Positions 25,053 through 37,209 of a stretch of DNA of 64,000 nucleotides are shown piece after piece. The notes beneath the pieces are model-generated. The model ran no database searches. It was not told the DNA's origin and saw only the letters and a program-made list of their open reading frames with translations. Source of the stretch: Ophiura sarsii (Eukaryota > Echinodermata > Ophiuroidea > Amphilepidida > Ophiuridae); assembly GCA_035610835.1 (NCBI GenBank), contig CM069448.1:15703416-15767415 (forward strand), read 5' to 3'. Made by a program: the position numbers and the translations under genes. Position 1 is the first letter of the stretch, and each line of letters starts with the position of its first letter.

Positions 25053-26115
25053 GGGCTCCCCTCCAACTCCAATACGGGTGCTGTTTTTGGTTCATGGAAT
25101 CTTTGGTGACAAGGTTTTTGTTGTTGTACCAACATCTCAAAATGACCAAAAATTGAGTTGCGTCTCTCTGGTTGTCAAACCCTCGATATATTGCCATTAC
25201 CAATTTTCAAGATGATACTGTTCTAACTGTGCGTTATTTTGGGCATTGAAAACCTAATCTAATTCCGTTATAACTTATATTGGAGGCCTTACGTTATTAT
25301 ATTTCTGAAGGGAAAAGTTGTTGTTAGGCTTTGCCATATCCGCTCAAATTCCAATACGGTGCTGGTTTTTTTGGTTCATAGAATCTTTGGTGACAAGGTT
25401 TTAGTGTTGTCATGGTTGTTGCACCAACATCTCAAAATGACAACAAATTGAGTTGCGTCTTTCTGGTTGTCAAACCCTCGATATATTGCCAATAGCAATC
25501 TTCAAGCTGATACTGTTCTAACTGTACGTTATTTTGGCATTGAAAACCTAATCTAATTCCGTTCGAGACGTCGCATATTGGGCGGTCTTATACGTTTATT
25601 ATATTTCCAAAAGGAAAAGTTATTGTTAGGCTTTGCCATATCCGCTCCAACTCCAATACGGGTGCTGTTTTTTCGTTCATAGAATCTTTGGTGACAAGGT
25701 TTTAGTGTTGTTGCACCAACATCTCAAAATGACAAAAAAATTGAGTTGCGTCTTTCTGGTTGTCAAACCCTCGATTGCCAATACCAATCTTCAAGATGAT
25801 ATATACTGTTCTAACTGAGCGTTATTTTGGGCATTGAAAACCTAATCTATTAATTCCGTTCGAGGCGTCGCATATATTGGAGGTCTTATACGTTATTATA
25901 TTTCTGAATGGAAAAGTTGATGTTTTTTAGGCTTTGCCATATCCGCTCCAACTCCAATACGGGTGCTGTTTTTTTTGGTTCATAGAATCTTTGGTGACAA
26001 GCTTTTGGTTGTTGTTCTAACATCTCAAAATGACCAAAAATTGAGTTGCTTCTTTCTGGTTGTCAAGCCCTCGATATATTGCCAATACCAATCTTCAAGA
26101 TGATACTGTTCTAAC
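25053..26115 (+). repeat. Tandem array of about 300-bp units, 3.5-4 copies
   Basis: The phrase 'aatacgg(g)tgctg' recurs near 25072, 25352, 25654 and 25957, giving a period close to 300 bp. Each unit continues through 'gaatctttggtgacaagg', 'caacatctcaaaatgac', 'ttgagttgcgtctttctgg' and 'gttattttgggcattgaaa'. Differences are small indels and point changes. A short inverted copy of the 'tttctggttgtcaaac' segment lies just upstream (24948-24975). No coding potential across units. Confidence 0.85.
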
Positions 26116-26478
26116 TTATCTCAGTTATGTTCTTATATCCATCAAAGTCAATATGGCACCATTGACCCTATGATCATGATGATGGCACTTGGCAACTGAC
26201 ATTTATCTGACTGATGATGAAGATTCGATCACCTAGGGTCAAGTCTGTCATCATCCAGCGTCCATTTTTTTACTTGCGGTTTGTAAGACCAGCTCATGTT
26301 GAAGTAATTGTATTATCGCCAACCTAAGATCTACCGGCCCATATGAACAACAAAATAGCATTAATGTATTATAAAAGTGTGCAATATATGTTAAAAATAT
26401 AACTATCGAGCCCAACTTTTGTAATTATATAGAAGAAAACACCACACTTATGACAAAAACCAATAATAACCGCAATCT

Positions 26479-26637
26479 CTCAACATGCCCTTTTTAAAAT
26501 TCGCGGCGATCAAAAGTCCCAGTGTCGATGATGTCATAGTTGTACAATACACATGCGCAAATTTGAGCACCGATACCCATGACGTCATCGACACCGGGAC
26601 TTTCAATCGCCGCGAATTTTCAAAAGTGCATGTTGAG
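26479..26637. mobile_element. Short foldback carrying a full CRE palindrome
   Basis: Arms 'ctcaacatgccctttttaaa...gtgtcgatgatgtcat' and 'atgacgtcatcgacac...cttttgcatgttgag' type pair over about 55 bp with a spacer of about 40 bp. The right arm has ATGACGTCAT (26579-26588), an exact CREB/ATF site; the left arm has the decayed ATGATGTCAT. Only the inverted-repeat structure is certain. Confidence 0.65.
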
Positions 26638-26881
26638 CGATGGCAGTTTTTATTCATTTTTGTGACTAGTACGATGTTTTGTTCTATATAATTACGTAAC
26701 TTCGGCTCGATAATTATGTTTCTAACAAATAATGCTCAATGTTGTGCTTGCGGGACCCTTCCTTTAATATCACAACGTGCCCTAAACATTACAATCCTAT
26801 TTCCGTCCCGCCCCTCCCCCTAAGACGATAGCCCACTCGCCCCAGGTGCTGGCGAGGGGGGGGCGACCCGCAAACCTGCGG

Positions 26882-27885
26882 ACCGGTGATGGGAGGACCG
26901 GTGATGGGAGGACCGGTGATTGAGGACCGGTGACGGGAGGACCGGTGATGGGAGGACCGGTGACGGGAGGACCGGTGACGGGAGGACCGGTGACGGGAGG
27001 ACCGGTGACGGGAGGACCGGTGACGGGAGGACCGGTGACGGGAGGACCGGTGACGGGAGGACCGGTGACGGGAGGACCGGTGACGGGAGGACCGGTGACG
27101 GGAGGACCGGTGACGGGAGGACCGGTGACGGGAGGACCGGTGACGGGAGGACCGGTGACGGGAGGACCGGTGACGGGAGGACCGGTGACGGGAGGACCGG
27201 TGACGGGAGGACCGGTGACGGGAGGACCGGTGACGGGAGGACCGGTGACGGGAGGACCGGTGACGGGAGGACCGGTGACGGGAGGACCGGTGACGGGAGG
27301 ACCGGTGACGGGAGGACCGGTGACGGGAGGACCGGTGACGGGAGGACCGGTGACGGGAGGACCGGTGACGGGAGGACCGGTGACGGGAGGACCGGTGACG
27401 GGAGGACCGGTGACGGGAGGACCGGTGACGGGAGGACCGGTGACGGGAGGACCGGTGACGGGAGGACCGGTGACGGGAGGACCGGTGACGGGAGGACCGG
27501 TGACGGGAGGACCGGTGACGGGAGGACCGGTGACGGGAGGACCGGTGACGGGAGGACCGGTGACGGGAGGACCGGTGACGGGAGGACCGGTGACGGGAGG
27601 ACCGGTGACGGGAGGACCGGTGACGGGAGGACCGGTGACGGGAGGACCGGTGACGGGAGGACCGGTGACGGGAGGACCGGTGATGGGAGGACCGGTGATG
27701 GGAGGACCGGTGATGGGAGGACCGGTGATGGGAGGACCGGTGATGGGAGGACCGGTGATGGGAGGACCGGTGATGGGAGGACCGGTGATGGGAGGACCGG
27801 TGATGGGAGGACCGGTGATGGGAGGACCGGTGATGGGAGGACCGGTGATAGGAGGACCGGTGATAGGAGGACCGGTGATGGTGAA
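26882..27885 (+). repeat. 15-bp minisatellite, 67 units (ACCGGTGACGGGAGG)
   Basis: Unit ACCGGTGACGGGAGG. Two ACCGGTGATGGGAGG units and one 14-bp unit (26912-26925) lead in, followed by one GACG and one GATG unit. Then come 48 consecutive identical GACG units (26956-27675), 11 GATG units (27676-27840), two GATA units and a partial one. Because 15 is divisible by 3 and the unit lacks stops, four long reading frames of pure 5-residue repeats run across it on both strands. These are not credible proteins. Confidence 0.97.
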
Positions 27886-29971
27886 TAGTTAACAATAGGC
27901 ATGATAGGGGGAAGTCGGAGCGAACTGATAAAAGATTTCAAAACAAATCTGCCATGACCATAGTAGGACATGTAGGAAGTGAAATCTTTATCCTGTTTCG
28001 TTTTATTCAGACTCTTCAGTACCCTAACCTCAGCTTATAGGGAGATTGGACTCGGAGGACAATCAAATTCATGTTATGTAGACCTATTTTGGGCCCAGGG
28101 GCTATTTCTAATTTTTTTAAACCTCATTTATATTTGGAAACTTATCGTTGCAATCTAATTGTATACAAACACATCTTCTTTTATGCACTTTGAATTTATT
28201 TTATGCAAGACCAAAAAGTAGGCTTATCTAACTATCCCATCCCCAACCACGGTCCAGTGGCGGCACTACGGGGGGGTGCCCCCGGTCCCGACCTTCCTGC
28301 CCCCCCCCCCCCCCCAGTCAGCTCACCCCACCCCCATTTTGTCCCCCAAACAATCAAAAATGTTGGAAATTACTTAAATGTAGCTTAAATTTGGTCTGAA
28401 ATGTCTAATTTAGAACAAATTAGGCAAATTTCGCGCGCATTTGCCCAAAATGCCTTTGTCTTGCCCCCGTTCCCCCCCCCCCCCCGCCCCCCCCCCCTAT
28501 AAAAAAAGGCTGATAGTGGACAGAAATCCGCACAGATCAGATACACACTCACACTTGATAGCTAGCTGTCATCTGTATTTGACAGTACACAAAATGTTGT
28601 GTCACGTGTGTCACAGTCATGCAAACCAAAATAATAATGTCCGTATAAAGTGCGTGTTAACGCTAGAACATGTAGAATGAGGCCTAACGTAAACCGCAAC
28701 AAGTATGAGTCATTTTCAGTATGAAATAATTCAAAACAATATCAGATACACTGATCTTCGTTTGTAAAAAAAAGAAATGCGTGTACAGGATATTGTATTA
28801 ATAGTAATACACGCGTCGAACGGTGACTGATCGAATAGGCGACATGTTCCAAAGTGACAGTTTTTAAGTAGGGCCTCCATTTAATTAAAACCAAGACAAA
28901 AACATGAGACGGGGTTTCAGTTTGACATGTCAGAAATGTCTTTAAATGCGCAATCGTATAGGTCACAATCATGGAAATGGAGATTGTTTCGAGTCCTTAT
29001 CTTTCAGATTATAGGCCTATAAAGATCACTCAGCCAAATACCGAGAAATCAACGAGGGCAATGACGTGGAACACGTGTACTCATTTTGTGGGACACCCTG
29101 TATAAAAAGGATGCTCACTTTTACAGATAGTAAATCATACAATATAGAGAAACTGCAAAATTTTCCTATATTTGAACTGATATTTATGCTGAGTTTATAA
29201 CAGCATATTAAAATATTAGTGTTGAAATTTCTGTCATCTGAAATTAGCAGTATACACCCCACGAATAGATGAATGACTGGGCTTTCGGGCGTAACAGCTG
29301 TCAGAAGCATGGCATTTCAATTTTATCAATCCAGAACTTTAGAAAATTTAGCATATTGTAAAAATAGGAAATGTTAAGTGTTTCGGACAGCATGCTATAG
29401 CAGGTGGATGATGTTGGATATTTTAGGGATTTAGTGTTAAAGGTAGATGTTCCGATTGCTGGCCCGAATTTCAACTTGATGTTTTCTATATTACATGAAA
29501 GGTCCATCCTTAAAATTGTCGCATTCCAAAGTTTGAATTGCATAACTCCAATGGTTCTATTTTTAGAAGCACAAGGTCACAACAAATTTGCCCATTGAGT
29601 CGTACACAGATTGGTTGGTGGTTTACCACCATTAGCAGTAATTCACCACATTTTGCCAATAATTTCTCAATGGAACATTTCTGGCCCCTAAGATTTTACA
29701 GACATAAATGAGAAAAATATGGGGATTCTTCTGATATCAAAATACTTGATGTGAAGAAAAAAATCATAGCCCCAAAAAGTGATCGGAACATACACCTTTA
29801 ATTCATCACGTACATTTTATAATGTTGATGACATAATATAACATGTAGGCATATGCCTTGGCGTAAAGTTCCCCCGAAGCCTAGGCCAAAAAGAAAAGTT
29901 GAGTGCCAAAATCCGGATCGGTCGATAGTATAGAAAAAACCTTTTAAAAAAACTAGGGAAACAAACAGATA
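27886..29971. other. Intergenic stretch with hAT-like end and C-runs
   Basis: Near 28254 'cagtggcggcactacggggg' resembles the CAGTGGCG end of hAT-type elements seen in many invertebrates; no matching right end or 8-bp duplication was found. C-runs lie at 28300-28315 and 28470-28497. No gene recognised. Confidence 0.4.
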
Positions 29972-31341
29972 CGAGGGGCATTCAGTAAATAATGAAAGTG
30001 ATCATGGTATGGGATGCATGAGTGATTCTATTGAGGGATAATGTGATCAATACAAAGTATGAACCTTTGTCTTTCAAACAATACACTTTTGGAATGTTAG
30101 ATACCTTTGGTTATGTAATGTCATTAACATAAACACAATAGGTTTCAGACACTGACTGAAATCTGTCAATTATTTGGCTGGATATGTAATATGGTGAAAA
30201 TGGGTTGATCGATACATTTGCGTATATCTCGGCAATGCAAGCATAAAAACAGATAACACTTGGCACATAGTTAGAACACACACTTATCTCCGCTTGACAT
30301 TATTTTTTTAGACCTGAATTCCTTAACGCAAATAAGAAGGGACCATCTCAAATGCGCTTTTATTTAGCAAAATCCGCAATAATATACCTTTGAAAACAAC
30401 AAAGGATAAAGAACAATGGAGGGATTATAATTTAGTAAATTTGTGTGGGATGTAAAGCAATAATAGTGGGGATTTCAGAAGGAGCTGTTCATAAAATTTC
30501 CTCAAACCATTGAAATTATGTGACGATTATTTTAACAATACATATATAGTAGCTCTAAAGATAACAGTAATAAGAGAGGTTGTGGCAGCCATCTTTGATT
30601 GATACATTCATGTATATCTTTATTTTGACTATCACAATATTTAAACACATTGATTTAAGCATTTTTAATTATTTCTGATTAGAATTTGAAGGCACAGTAA
30701 GCTTTTATCTGGTAAATTTCTTGATTTTAGCCATTTGTGGCCCTGTTCAAAATGATCTGCCGTCTGCGCATGCGCACATTTTCTGCAGGTTTCATGCGAA
30801 TAAGTTCAGAAAATTAGTTAACTATCATATGGAATCTCCCAAACTGGTTAATTGCTTGGATTTTTCATAAATTGTTTGATTTTCCGCAATATTAGTGATT
30901 CGCTGACTGGGCATTTTTCAATGAAAATTGGCTATTTGAAATACTGATATTTGTATACTTTTTATTCGATTGCCTCTCCTTACTTTTTACTCATATACTA
31001 CATACATCAAATTACACAGGGATTTAAGTTATTGTCTTTTTATCATACTTACGTGAAAAAAAATGGGATTTACCTGCTTCTGGTGTCATGTTATGCAATC
31101 TTCTTATCACATGTTTCATACAAATAATTCAAATTTCCCGCCAAATAACTGATTAAGTAGTGTCCCAAGTGTACTTACTTTGAGACAATGCTATGACGTC
31201 ATAGTTCACACTTATAAATCCAAAACTGTACTGTTTGAAAGATAAAGGTTCATACTTTGTATTGATCACATTATCCCCTCAATAGAATCACTCATGCATC
31301 CCATACCATGATCACTTTCATTATTTACTGAATGCCCCTCG
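29972..31341. mobile_element. 1370-bp mariner-like element, no transposase ORF
   Basis: Left end CGAGGGGCATTCAGTAAATA and its inverse at 31322-31341 begin a terminal inverted repeat of about 120 bp that is almost identical on both sides (through 'gtatgaacctttgtctttca'). TA lies immediately outside (29970-29971, 31342-31343). CGAGGGNNATTCA-type ends, a TA target and a size near 1.3 kb fit mariner/Tc1. The interior has no open frame of useful length, so it is a non-autonomous or fully decayed copy. Confidence 0.82.
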
Positions 31342-32127
31342 TACAACTCAAGAACACAGATTTTTAAGAATGCTGAACATGCATTTTTCTTCTTTCCTAA
31401 AACTGAAAAGGGCCTACTTAATAAATAAGTGAGTAATTAATATTATATTATTAATTATCTTTGTGCTGCATGTGTGGTGTCCGTTCAATTTTTAATCATA
31501 AGGACCCGTGCTTTGAAACTCGCGCCAAAGCATTATAAAGGGCAATAAGACATTGGGCAGTGTTGTTGTCATTTAATATGCTGTTCCCTCAAGGATGTAT
31601 CGACAGTCCAGTCCCTTCGACCGTTGCTTTTGTTGATAAACATTGCTGTCACCTGTGCCGCACCCATACAATATAAGTTAAATGTTAAACATACACAAAA
31701 CACACACATTTTGATATACAAGTATAACCAATAGGCCTATATGCTATTTAAAATGGTTTAGAATTATTTTTTTTAAACATTTTTTTTAAAATATTTAAAA
31801 AATAAAAATTTAAATAATAATAAAAAATAATAATAAAATAATAATATTAATAAAATTAAAATAATAATAATATAAAAATAAATAGATCAACAAAGATTTT
31901 GGGGTCGGTCGCAAACGGCAAGTCAACTTTTTGGCCCTATATGCCGTGTACCAATCGTCCAGGAGCCCGTAGAGTTTATTCAGCTGAGAAGATACAAAAA
32001 GGTTGTTTGGTTTGATGATCTGATAGTTTAGATAGATGGGGCCAAGCAAAACAATAGCCTTCTTGTTTATGGGCCAAGACTCAATATTTCGTTATTGCTG
32101 ATGTCGGGTCGCATCCTGTACGATTTA
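31342..32127. other. Intergenic AT-rich stretch
   Basis: Includes a simple A/T-rich segment (31765-31880, 'aataataaaa' type). No gene or element identified. Confidence 0.5.
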
Positions 32128-32490
32128 GGGACGCACCATTTGATTTTCAGGGGGGTGGGCATGGAAGTTGGGGTCGGGCGGATTTTTTTTTTTCGCCACC
32201 GAAGTAGGCGGATTTTTTTTTGCCGCCGCCGCCGAAGGCGGCAAGTATTTTTTTTTTTTAGCAAAGCCGGCAATTTTTTTTATTTTTAGATTTTAATGGT
32301 TTTCTTTACATTGAGTTGGGCCTTTTGGTGAGTCATCTTTTCTTTCTTTTTTACTGTGGGTCATTTTTTTTTCTTTCCTGGTTGGTGGGCAAAGTTTTTT
32401 TTTTTAAGTTCCTGGATAGTGGGCAAAGTTTTTTATTTATTTAAACTTCCATGCCCCCCCCCCCCCCCTGAGTATCTAATGGTGCGTCCC
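32128..32490. mobile_element. Harbinger-like MITE, GGGACGCACC family, second subfamily
   Basis: 363 bp, termini GGGACGCACCATTTGATTTT and ATCTAATGGTGCGTCCC, TTA duplication (32125-32127, 32491-32493). The interior 'gccgccgccgccgaaggcgg', 'cattgagttgggcctttt' and 'gtgggcaaagttttt' matches the truncated 387-658 copy in reverse orientation rather than the 804/21257/37069 group. Confidence 0.85.
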
Positions 32491-33381
32491 TTAGACCCCT
32501 TCACCGACTGCACTACCATAACTCATGATACCTTATACCCACCCTCCTCGATCACTTCAGATTGCATTGGCCTTGCATCAGCTGCGCATGTCTTCCCGAA
32601 GTCTCCCACAACATGATAAACATGATAAAAGCCACCAAATCTAATCAGTGATCAGACTGGAAACGAAATATAGAAAGGAAAAATCCTGGGTGGGGGGTTA
32701 CTTTCGCCAAAATCGTACGTGGAAGTGCCTGCCGGACTTCGAAAATGTGACTTTCTCTATACCTATTTTTTGGCCAATTTCCCACCCATCAATATACCAA
32801 TTTTGTAAGAAAAGCAACCAATATTGCACAAATTGGTGCTTTTTACAAAAAATGCCTCAAAAACACCCAATTTATGCAAATTGGGCGCTTTGGTCAGTGA
32901 TGAAAACCGCCCCATCGTATAACATATCAATGTGAATTCCCCCCCCCCCCCCCCCCCCGGGGGGAAACTGATGATCATCTGCTATTCCATAACACTTAAT
33001 CACTTCAAGGATACCATGTCAAAATTGTTGCCAAACCGAGATGCGTGAGCCTTTAAAACATGACCAATTTGACATAAAAATGCGCCACATAAACAACATT
33101 TCGCAACATGATCTGCTTGAAACGGCGTGAACATCGCGACACATGGTCATCCGTCTGGTCATTTGATTACCCGTCCGGTCAGCAGTGTGAAGGACGTGTT
33201 ACATTCATTGGTCACGTCCCAAAATGTATGTTTTCTATACTAAATGTATCTCTTTTTTTAAATACAGTTTATGTTGTCGATGACCTTTTTTAGACCAGGA
33301 AATTAGAAATTGTAATATTTTTTAATAAATTAGAATAATTGTTCAAATGTTTCATGCCTTTTGATTTTGTAGTTGACGTTG

Positions 33382-33560
33382 TCGTTGAGGGAGAGAGTAG
33401 ACGTTGAGGAAGGGAGGGAGTCGTTGAGGGAGGGAGGGAGTCGTTGAGGGGGGGAGTCGTTGAGGGGGGGGGGGAAGACGGAGGAAAGGAAGGGACGGAA
33501 GGAAAGAAGGGACGGAAGGAAGGGAGGAAGGAAGGAGGGGAGAAAGGAAGGCGGGAAACA
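33382..33560 (+). repeat. Purine-rich (GGGA/GGAA) low-complexity tract
   Basis: Starts with 'gttgagggagggagggagtc' repeats, then runs into 'ggaaggaagggaggaaggaag'. Almost pure G/A on the + strand for about 180 bp, capable of triplex or H-DNA. The overlapping open frames are artefacts. Confidence 0.8.
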
Positions 33561-33649
33561 ACGCCTCACTGAGTCTCGCTCGCGTAATATACATACATGT
33601 GGCCCTACATGCATGACACGAGGCATTGATTTTTTTTTCATTTAATTTT

Positions 33650-34350
33650 CTGATTTTTTGGTAGGGGAGTGCCGCTCAGGGTCTCAAAAGGGGGGCTTAG
33701 GAGAGAATTTTATTACAAATAATCATGATAATAGGGTCTTAAAACTAGAGGCTGATTTTCTCGAGGGTGGGTCTTAAAGTACAAGTAGGTCTTAAAGGGG
33801 CATTAAGAGATGTGGTGGAGGCAGCGCCCTCAATTACAAAAATATATGATAAAAACTGGGATTTGGATATTTTTACAACTGTATCACATGTGAACTTACA
33901 CTTATAAGGATTAAGAAAAATCAGCCCTCTTTGTACAACAAAACGTCGATTCAAAAATGCTGATCTCCGACAGATCAGCATGGTATTTCAACATATTTAA
34001 ATCAATTTTTGCTGGGTTTTTTTTTAGTAAAAACAACAATAATGGCAATTTTGAATGTTCTTCTTGAATTATGAAGTAAATTAATTAAAATTAAAAAAAT
34101 TCAACATGACATTGTGTCCCTTTAAGTACTGGGTTGCAAATTTGATTTAGTTAGAACGCAAATTTTTATGAAAATGTGGGTTTTAGAACGCACATTTTTC
34201 AAAAATTATGGCTTTGGAATTAAATGTTCGTGATTTTTGAATTTTCAATAAAATGGGGGTCTTAAAGAGTTGATGCAGGCTCAAAAGGGGGTCTTGAGAG
34301 CTAGAAGAAGAGGGTGAAAATGGGGTCTAGAGGGCGGCACATACCCATTT
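33650..34350. repeat. Possible decayed inverted-repeat element with 'tgccgc' ends
   Basis: 'gggagtgccgctcagggtct' near 33664 and 'ggtctagagggcggcacata' near 34323 are partly inverse, with internal 'aaaaggggg(g)tctta' repeats. A similar 'gtgtgccgctggagattcaa' occurs at 39687. Boundaries are uncertain. Confidence 0.35.
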
Positions 34351-35699
34351 CCAATGTCAGTGCCCCCACCCTCGGGGGAATCTCCATTTTCTCAAAAAGG
34401 TGGACAGTGCGTGTGCTTTTTGTACGAGTTAGCAGTCACAAATTTTAAAGAGAATATGTTCAAAACATTTGTAAATAACGAAACTATGCTAAAACTTGAT
34501 GTATCAATAGTTACCCCTTTTCTCAAATTTAATATATAAGGCGACGGGGAAGATTTCTCAAACAAATATTTGGGGAAAACCAAACAAAAACGCCCGACCG
34601 CTCGACCGACCGACCCAATCTGAGAGGTTCGTTTGCCCGTAGAACAGGTGTGTTTTTTCTTCGCAATCACGAGTTTGATACAAAATAATAAAACCATGAG
34701 AAACATCTTCATCACTTTTCATTTGGCTCATGGAGGGCCGGTAATACGCATCATGGTTTACGCATGCAATAAGCATACTCTGCTATAGAAGACAGAAGTG
34801 AATGCTTGATTTATAACGGTGTATAAATGGTGTGTACTAGGAGCTTTTTATATTGTAGTAAATGTTCATCAGGACATTCATGTCACAACCGTCTAGACGG
34901 AGTTACGTAACATTGCCGCGATAATGTTCAGTTTAATTTGTCAAGGCCATCATGTTGCGCAGGCTTGGGTCACGTAGGCCTTGTTATCAATAATGACCTG
35001 AGGCAGGCAGGACATGGCTACTGGTTAGCCGGTTCACCATGGTCAGGGGCGGGCTTGACCACCAGACGAACGGTACTAACTGGACAATCAACACTTATAG
35101 GAGGCAGCAAACAATAACTACTTCCAGGAATCCAGCTATTACACAACGATATTATTTATGCAGGCCTGGGCCACAGATCATTTACGCCCGCTTCAGATTT
35201 AATAGCACCAAGATGCCAGTATTTCATGTCTCACAGAATATGCCCACCTTTAATAATGATCAATATATTCTTTTACACCAATGTTTACACTTACCCATTA
35301 TTATTATATACCTGAATAGGGGTGTTAACACAGACCTGTCCTACATGTACCTCATGCACCCACCCAAAAAAATAATTGGTGAATAAATAAATTAAACAAA
35401 TTAAAGACCCTATATACTATAACAACTAAGGTACGCCACTATTAGTATTACCGATAGATTGTTATAGATTTATATTATGCCTATAAAATACTACATGTAA
35501 CATGTCTCAGAATGACGATTATTATACGGCTCATATATATTATGCCTTATGTAACGTGTATAATTATATACACAAAATTCTTCTATTTTGAGGCGGGGCG
35601 GGGGGAAGAGGGGCGGGGTGCAGACGACGCTGGCCACGCATCTCTGACGACCCACTATGGCAACGGGAGTGCATTTGAAATATTTTTAACAGTCTTGAA

Positions 35700-37167
35700 A
35701 TATTGCTAGAGAAGACTTGGCATACTAATATACAGCCTACGATATTGAAAAATGTGTTCTTTGTTTCAAATAACAACTGTCACGGAAATAACGTCCATTT
35801 CATCATGATTTAATACTCATCTTCAATTTTCATTAATCATTTACAATGTTCTGTTATGACAGGCTTCTGAGTATCCGTTGGCGTAAAACTAAGGGTCTTC
35901 AATTGGGGAGGGGGGGGGGGGGGTCGCATGAGCGGGGAATAGCCAGTGATCAGGGCCCGGATCAGGGGACATAATTCTTATGTTGTCAATGTATATAGAC
36001 ATCATCAATTGATAGGCTCATCTTCCACTTTCAGCCTGGCGATTCGTCAAGTTTATAACTTTAGTTCCAAAAAGATCAATTATTAAAGTTATGTATATAA
36101 ATATGAAATAATCAAATACCCAGTGACTTCGGAGGGAGCCCTCTTATACCTTCTATCGCTGTATTTTGTTATGGTCCCGATTTACGCACTTTCATGAAAA
36201 CGAAAGGTGGCGCTATAAAATGTTTCGGTTCAACCAGACGACGCTGGACACGATCTGCCTGAATTTGCCAATTCGTATTGATTTAACACGTAATCACGGA
36301 TATACCCATCGAAAAATTCTAAATATCACATTCCTAGGTACAACTAAATAAAATAATCTCATTATTAAAAATGAACTATACACCTGGGAAAGTATGATGC
36401 CAAGGGCATATATTTTGCACATCAATCCAATACAAAGGTTCAAAAAGTCGACCAAAATATGACGTCATAACCATTGCTTCCCCCCCCCCCCCCCCCCCCC
36501 CCTATGAAATAATCAAATATCCAGTGACTTCGGAGGGGGCCCTCTTACCTTCTATTGCTGTCAGTAGTTGTAGTTTGTTATTGGTCCCGCTTTACGCACT
36601 TTCATTCAAACGAAAGGTGGCGCTATAAAATGTTTCGATTCTACCAGACGACACTGGACAGGATCTGCCTAAAAATTTGCCAATTCGTATTGATTTAACA
36701 CGAAATCGCGGATACCCCCATCGAAAAATTATAAATATCACATTCCTAGGTACAACTAAATTAAATCATACCATCCCCTCTCCTTTTTGTTTTTGTCAAT
36801 AGAATTATCACATAATGTTGCACTAAATTGAACCTAAACTTGCAAATAAGTATTATGGGTCCATAAATGCTGATTTTTTTTTTCACACCTCTTCCACATG
36901 CACGACATTATTATATGAAAATGACACAATCGTAAAATATTGCTAAAAAGACTTGGCATACTATATGAAGCCTACGGTATTGAAAAATGTGTTCTTAGTT
37001 TCAAATCACAACTGTCACGGAAATAACTTACATTTCATCATGATTTAATACTCATCAACTTTCGATTAGGGACGCACCATTAGATTTTCAGGGGGGGGTA
37101 GGAAGTTTTCGGGAAAAAAAAATTCCCCCTCTATGCAGGCCAAAAAAAAAAAATTCACCCCCTGATG

Positions 37168-37209
<42 letters not shown>

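Noticed and set aside
26789..27971. Four long open reading frames with pentapeptide repeats
   Set aside because: They are generated by a stop-free 15-bp tandem repeat on both strands and have no non-repeat domain or gene structure.
35039..35386. 115-codon open frame as a gene
   Set aside because: No known domain, no splice or promoter context, and composition typical of non-coding DNA.
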